Source: Carnegiea gigantea
Lineage: Eukaryota > Streptophyta > Magnoliopsida > Caryophyllales > Cactaceae
DNA length: 64,000 nt
Assembly: GCA_029747015.1 (NCBI GenBank)
Contig: JAKOGI010001263.1
Span: 112,001 to 176,000, forward strand
Reading direction: 5' to 3'
Program-made: the position numbers and the translations under genes
The notes under the pieces: model-generated
The model's database searches: none
Told to the model about the DNA's origin: nothing
The model's input: only the letters and a program-made list of their open reading frames with translations
Part shown: piece by piece, positions 58,938 through 64,000 of the stretch
Position numbering within the stretch: position 1 is the first letter of the stretch
Layout: each line of letters opens with the position of its first letter

Positions 58938-59565
58938 AGTAAAAAAATTCTTGTAGCCCAAAGCTATGCTGTAAAAAGTTAATAACTTTTTAGGATTTTT
59001 ATTTGGAGTTATGGGGTGGAGTATGCTGTGACATGGAATAAGCTGAGAATTCCCACATGATCGTTCATTATGCGGATTTCATTACATCAAAGCTCTTGAG
59101 AAAGGATAGACTGATTGGTATGGGTTATGACTGTCAAACAGAAAATGTGTTATGTCATATGGAATGTGAGACTCATGAACACCTTTTCTTTTGATGCCCA
59201 TTTACATATGTTGTGTTTAGCAAGGTTATGGATAACATCTAGCACATACGTTTTTAGCAGCAACATTGGCACACCTAGTTGTTTTGGTAGGTTTAGACCC
59301 CTGGTAGTGGCAGATTGAAAGCAAAGATTGCTTTAATTTTCTTTATTATAGCTTACATGTGTTGGATTGAAAGGAATGAGAGAATACACCAAGCGTAGAT
59401 AGAGAGCTTTAAGATATTATAATGGAATGCAGCAGAATATATTCAGCTAGCATTAGAAGTTCAACTTATTGAGTGGTCTTTTGTAACAGTAAGATACATC
59501 TCAGTATACTTGTAGAATTTTTTTTGATGATTACGAAATATAAAGCTCACTCTTCTTAAAAAATG
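58938..59565 (+). mobile_element. Outer LINE, 3' part (zinc-binding RT region and tail)
   Basis: Continuation of the plus-strand LINE after the nested insertion. Around 59020-59460 the translation gives VTWNKLRIP, LRKDRLIGMGYDCQTENVLC, HMECETHEHLFFDAHL and a C-terminal YMCWIERNERI, the zf-RVT pattern found at the end of plant L1 ORF2. It ends near 59565 after TTTTTTTTGATGATTACG, a typical plant LINE 3' terminus. Roughly 200-250 residues expected between the RT end (50750) and this region are missing, so the outer copy also has an internal deletion. Confidence 0.75.
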
Positions 59566-60006
59566 AATTATATTTGACAAAATACATTGTGTATGCCACA
59601 AGTGGGAATACTAGGGTTGTAATTAACAACGCAGGGCACTACCAAACGGAAAAAATCCTTGATTCTCCGCGTTGTACGGAACCCTTAATTTTTGGTGACG
59701 ACCAGTCACCATTACCGAAGTATCCTTCGTCCCCAAGCAAACAAACAAAACAGAAAAAGGGGAAAGAAACAAAAAGTAAAAAAGTAATTCCTGAAGTCGT
59801 CAACACTTTAGACTAAACTCGCGGAAAACTCGCATGGGGGGGAGCCATTCAATTAGATTAGGGCAACAAATCCCACTACGACACTTGTAAAACCTCGGTC
59901 ATGAAAAAATTTTATGAAATTCGGTGCTGCCATTTTTTCACCCTGAACGAATAGCCATCCGAAACGTGTCCAGGTGCAGATAGGAATGTAAGGCTCGAGT
60001 GCAGAG
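59566..60006. other. Upstream region of RDR1
   Basis: About 440 bp of single-copy-looking sequence between the LINE tail and the RDR1 TATA box. It contains TGACG/CGTCA cores at about 59694 and 59799, which are possible bZIP (TGA-factor) sites; single cores are weak evidence. Confidence 0.5.
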
Positions 60007-60013
60007 TATAAAT
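60007..60013 (+). promoter_or_regulatory. RDR1: Candidate TATA box of RDR1
   Basis: TATAAAT in GAGTATAAATGCTGG. It is followed downstream by a CT/CA-rich stretch typical of a plant 5' UTR. Its position 5' of the as-1-like pair leaves open whether the main start lies near 60040 or further right. Confidence 0.5.
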
Positions 60014-60085
60014 GCTGGAAAAGCGAGGAAATAATTGAAGGTGCATCACTTTGATGTCGTCAGCGAAAAAATTTGGGCTCAAAAT

Positions 60086-60102
60086 TGACGTAAGAGTTGA
60101 CG
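60086..60102 (+). promoter_or_regulatory. as-1-like element (two TGACG motifs, 7-bp spacer)
   Basis: TGACGTAAGAGTTGACG has two TGACG cores in the same orientation separated by seven bases, the arrangement of the as-1/ocs element bound by TGA bZIP factors and responsive to salicylate. Further CGTCA cores are near 60057. The site lies about 80 bp after the TATA candidate. Confidence 0.55.
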
Positions 60103-60212
60103 ATTCGTGGACTTAAATGGCTTCCAATTTCAATTTAAGGATTGACTGAGTCTCACTGTGAGTAGTGACTGTGAAGAGCTCTCCAACTTCCCTTGCTCAT
60201 TAAGTAAAGCTC

Positions 60213-60215
60213 TCA

Positions 60216-60258
<43 letters not shown>

Positions 60259-60285
60259 GCACACACAAACGCACACACTCTGAAT
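60213..60285. repeat. (CT)n(CA)n microsatellite in the RDR1 5' UTR
   Basis: About 14 CT units followed by (AC)n with interruptions. It sits in the probable first, non-coding exon. Confidence 0.9.
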
Positions 60286-60311
60286 TTGGGGTTCTTCTCA
60301 CAGATGATTGC

Positions 60312-63077
60312 GGTACATTTTCTGCTTAATTAATGTGATCAATTTTAATTTCTTTCTTTCTCTTCTATGATTGCCATTGTGAGTTTGATGATCTTGTATA
60401 TGGGTTATGGGTTACTGAATGGGAAATCTTTGTGTATGAAGGGGTTTTTTTTTTTTTTTTGGTTTTGGTTTGCTGTTATATTGTTTGTTTTGTTTTTGAT
60501 TGGAGGTCTGATCGGACGGAAAAGCAGTCTATGATGAATGAAAGAAATGGGTTTCTTTTCTCTTTCCCCTTCTTTTTCTTTTTTTTTCGGGATGTTGGGA
60601 ATGACTCAAGCCCTGTTCTTTTCGACTCCCCCCCCTCTCTTTTTCTAGAATTATAAGTTTGGGCAAATAAGTTCGGCTAACAAAAATAAGTTTAGTTTTG
60701 TTCAACTTAAATATGTTCAATTCAGTTTAGAATGATTCAGTTCAGATAGTTCAACAAAATAAGTTTAAGGAGATTGACTGTATGACACCCTTACCTCTAC
60801 AGTTTTGTTGAGTGTTTTCTGTAAAGATCTCACCCCATAATTGTAAAGTAAGAAGTTAAAGTCATTTTGGGGAGAGATTGGACGGGAGCTTATGGAAGTT
60901 TAAGATAATGGTCAGAGTCAAGGACTGTGGATCAACTTGCTTTTATAACTACTATACTAGCTTCTTGAACTAGGATCTTTTTAATAATTCAACTCTTATT
61001 CATTTACCTATTGCAGCCTTCTACGATAAGGATGTTCATTCAATGTGTTTTCACGGCTTGGACTGAACTTTAATACACAGGATTGGAATAATCGCGCCAT
61101 ATGATATCTGTTTTGTATGCCTTGTTATATTTAGTAGTGTTTGTGGATTTGCTGCTTCGTGTTGTTCTTGTGTCTCTTTTCCGTAAATCTTTGTTAATAT
61201 GTCAAAAATCTACTTATAGAACGTAGGTCTTTCGGAATCAGCATCGCTGCTTGTAGATGGTTAGATTGCCTATGACTTGATCTCCCCAAACCTTGTGTTG
61301 GCAAAATCCACAATAGCTGTTGGGATTTTCTTCTCTTTTTTGTTTTTAATTTTGCATTTAGTTCATTGTAGTCCGGTTGAAAATTTCATTTATGGATGGG
61401 TTTCGATGTTATTAGAATTCAACAATTGGGTTTAGTTAATTGTAGCTACAAAAGTCTCGTGCCGTCTCATTATTTCCAGATTGCTTCTCCTTTTCCTAGA
61501 TATGAATGTATTTTAGTAGATTTACAGTTGAAGTGGTTGCCAGTTATGTAAGTTATCAAGTATGCTTTGTTGATTATCTAGTTGATAATGTCACTAAGAT
61601 TTTGCTATAAGGATATGGTTAGGTTGTTGATTCTGTGTTGGAAGTATGGTTTTGTTGTTGATTCTATGGTGGGAAAGTTTTAATGCTGTAACGTTTTAGC
61701 ACTCTACAGTTTGTCATCCTCAAGCCTTCATATTTCTGAATTCGCTTGATGCATGTATGTATCTAAAAATTACATTGCTGATAACTATTTCAGGAGTGCT
61801 AATGTCCTGTTTCAAAGGTCCAATTAATATGTTTAGAGGCTCCCCACTGCATATTTAAAGATTGTTACCGACTACTGAGTTTGTACGCTTTTTGTGTATT
61901 TACTTCTCTCACAGTATATTGAGATGCATGATGTAGATTATAGCATCATTCTAGACTTGTTTATTTCTGTTTTTAATTTTTTGATAATGTTTGTTTTATT
62001 TTAGCTATGCATTTATGATGTCAACACATATTGCTAGACAATTTGCATACCATTACAACTGCTTGTCATTTGTGTATTGCAATTCGATGCGTTGATCCTT
62101 TCTGTTTTTAAGTCTGATTGACTCTTTTCCCTTGATTGCTGATGCTATTTGTAGTTGCTGATTGCTGTGACTGAGAAATCATGTACGTAGGATTAAAAAT
62201 GTCAGAAGTTTGACATGCCACTTGCTTAAGTACTTCCTATTTTTCAGTTTATAATCTGGGGATTATTGCTCAAGTACTTGCTGATGGATGACAGATGCGA
62301 GATTTAGGTAGAAGTAAATCCATCTTTTGCAATATTCATATCTTGTGCAAATCTCATGTGCTCTGAATTGTAGTTAATCATCCCAAATGTGGTATTGCCC
62401 AATCAATTAAATGATCACTTGGACATGTTTAAGAAATCTTTCCCCAACCCCTAAGAACTCCAGCGGCTGTAATTTTCATCCTCTGTAGGACTGTAATTCG
62501 CCCTTGTATCAACTTACTTGCTGGTTAGCTAGTACATTGCCGCTGCCTTCTCTGACCTGGTTTATACTAGGATTTTTCCTGTTCCACAGTTCAGTAAACT
62601 TAGTTCCCAGTTTAATCCGAAAAAATTAAGAGAACACTGGGGTCCTCTGGGCAACATCAAGCATTAGGTTTCAATGAGAGAAGGCTGACCATAATAGCTG
62701 CAGCTGTATCCCTTTCAAAAGGGACATCTTCCTTTGTGCTTTCTTTCCAACCAACCAATGTGCACGTGAGCTTCAGAGGTTTTCTGACAAGAGGAGTTGT
62801 CCTGTCAGGCCAAGATCTGCAATACTAAAACAACTATGCTTCTGTTCGTATGTAATCCAGTTTACTCGCTATCAACCTATTTGAATACATCCTGTCTGCC
62901 ACTGGTAGTGTCCCATGTTCCTTGTGGACTAACAATGACCTAACTATTCACTTTATTTTTTAAATGTCAATAACTTACCATGTTTTGGGCACGATTTTCT
63001 TAGCTTGAAATTTCTGCTGTCAATAAGGATAAGCTGGTATCTGGTATGCTTATGATTTCTTTCTTGGAATTTTGCAG
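60312..63077 (+). other. RDR1: Probable 5' UTR intron of RDR1
   Basis: T-rich sequence from a candidate donor (ATTGCG/GTACAT near 60312) to an acceptor TTTTGCAG at 63070-63077, 28 bases before the start codon. I see no gene or recognisable mobile element in it. The acceptor is convincing; the donor is one of several possibilities. Confidence 0.45.
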
Positions 63078-63104
63078 TGACCTTAATTAATAAACTTCAA
63101 CTTG

Positions 63105-63620
63105 ATGGGTAAGACAATTCAGGTGTCTGGTTTTCCTTCTACTGCATCTACAGATGCTGTCAAAAGCTTTCTGGAACAGCATACAGGCGAAGGGAGTATT
63201 TATGCTCTGAAAATAAGGCCATTCAAAAGTGGTGGGAAAAGATTATACGCTATTGTGCAATTCATGAAAGTAAGTCATGCAGAAACTATTCTATCCAAAC
63301 CACCTAAGTCACTCTGGTATGGTACTAGCTACTTGACTGTTAGGGAGATGGAAAGAGATATCGTGCCAAAGCCAAGAACTTACCAACATAGCATGGAGAA
63401 TACAACGCTGCATTTTGGTTGTCAAATCTCAAAAGACAAGTTCCTGGGTTTCTGGAAAGGACAGAATTCTTCTGTATCATTTGGCTATGGGCTGAGAAAA
63501 ATTTACTTCTTCCTTTGTGTTATTAGCAAGGAATATAAACTTGAGCTTTCTTATGAGAGTATTTGGCAGATTGAGCTGCGACGTCCATGCAGTACTCGCT
63601 CAAAATATCTTTTGATTCAG
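63105..63620 (+). CDS. RDR1: RNA-dependent RNA polymerase 1, first coding exon (partial gene)
   Basis: Starts at ATG 63105 (MGKTIQVSGFPSTASTDAV) after an acceptor at 63077; the preceding codon is TTG, so the Met is clear. The 172 residues match the N-terminal RRM-like part and following RDR1-specific region: EGSIYALKIRPFKSGGKRLY, AIVQFM, SLWYGTSYLTVREMERDIVP, TLHFGCQISKDKFLGFW, SFGYGLRKIYFF and YKLELSYESIWQIEL. The exon ends KYLLIQ at 63620 with donor CAG/GTTTTC. The enzyme copies RNA into double-stranded RNA in antiviral silencing and is typically induced by salicylate and virus infection. The catalytic DxDGD domain would lie in later exons outside the window; nothing matching exon 2 is seen before 64000. 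Confidence 0.9.
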
Positions 63621-64000
63621 GTTTTCCTCTTTCTGCCCTCTTTTGTCAGTTTAACCTAGTTTCGGATCTATGATGGCCAACTAATATTCATTTTGAACTG
63701 GATGATGCATATGCGGTTTATAAAGCTATCCTTTCCTAGGAAATTGCCAACTAGATGAAAGAGCAGGGGTTTTATCAGCAGATGTTTCTGGAGCTGGAGG
63801 TAGCACTTGTAATACCATGATCTGTTGTAATTTAGGGTCAGGGGTTTTGTTGCAGTCTAAACTTCAGAGGAACAAGGAGGAAATCTATGTTACTATGTTG
63901 GACACTGTCATTTTCATTTAGGTAACTAAATAGAAAGCCGGCCAAAAGAGCTACCTGTTTCTCAAAGCAGTTTGCAATGTTTGAAGCTCAAACATGATCT
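63621..64000 (+). other. RDR1: RDR1 intron after the first coding exon
   Basis: No continuation of the RDR1 protein is found in the last 380 bases, so this is read as the start of an intron running off the window. Loss of the rest of the gene cannot be excluded from this window alone. Confidence 0.5.

Noticed and set aside
1..64000. CRISPR arrays, bacterial operons, ribosome binding sites, phage genes
   Set aside because: None seen; gene structure and repeats are those of a plant nuclear genome.

Overview
This is a repeat-rich piece of a flowering-plant (most likely eudicot) nuclear genome. The evidence is spliced plant-type genes, Sirevirus-like Ty1/copia elements primed by initiator tRNA-Met, plant L1 LINEs, an Au-like SINE and abundant microsatellites. 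I recognise two host genes: a complete type I inositol polyphosphate 5-phosphatase (26096-28934, + strand, 7 exons, 490 residues) and the 5' end of an RNA-dependent RNA polymerase 1 gene (RDR1; promoter and 5' UTR near 60000-60312, first coding exon 63105-63620, + strand, running off the right edge). Nearly everything else is transposable-element sequence or unassigned DNA.

Left block (1-22000): a three-level nest, all on the minus strand. The youngest is a complete Sirevirus-like copia element (called B, 4104-15211), with 1.70-kb LTRs about 99% identical by hand count, a tRNA-Met PBS, a PPT and a 5-bp target duplication TTTAG. It lies inside the gag gene of an older Sirevirus-like element (A, off the left edge to 17722, right LTR 16251-17722). 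A in turn lies in the reverse transcriptase of a still older copia relic (17723 to about 21720), and the break falls directly before the YVDD catalytic box. B keeps an open RT-RNase H frame, but its gag, protease/integrase and env-like region carry stops and frameshifts.

Middle (22000-39850): unassigned intergenic DNA, the 5-phosphatase gene, a possible two-exon 74-residue minus-strand gene, microsatellites, an Au-like SINE (32261-32412), a MITE-like element with a minisatellite core (32529-32877), and a 2.27-kb foldback element (33030-35295) with roughly 750-780-bp inverted arms and a 7-bp target duplication. CGGTT-rich and GGGTC-rich dispersed repeats and a possible solo LTR follow.

Right block (39862-59565): a decayed Ty3/gypsy element on the minus strand (about 39862-46260), then a decayed plus-strand L1 LINE split by a nearly full-length minus-strand L1 (50789-58937) with a 14/15-bp target duplication. 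The inner LINE has an unusual 330-codon open frame between ORF1 and ORF2 and a tandem repeat in its 5' UTR. The LINE cluster ends only about 440 bp before the RDR1 TATA box. Near that promoter is a pair of TGACG motifs with the 7-bp spacing of an as-1 element, which fits a salicylate-inducible antiviral gene.

All family assignments come from reading translated motifs by eye; no database search was run.
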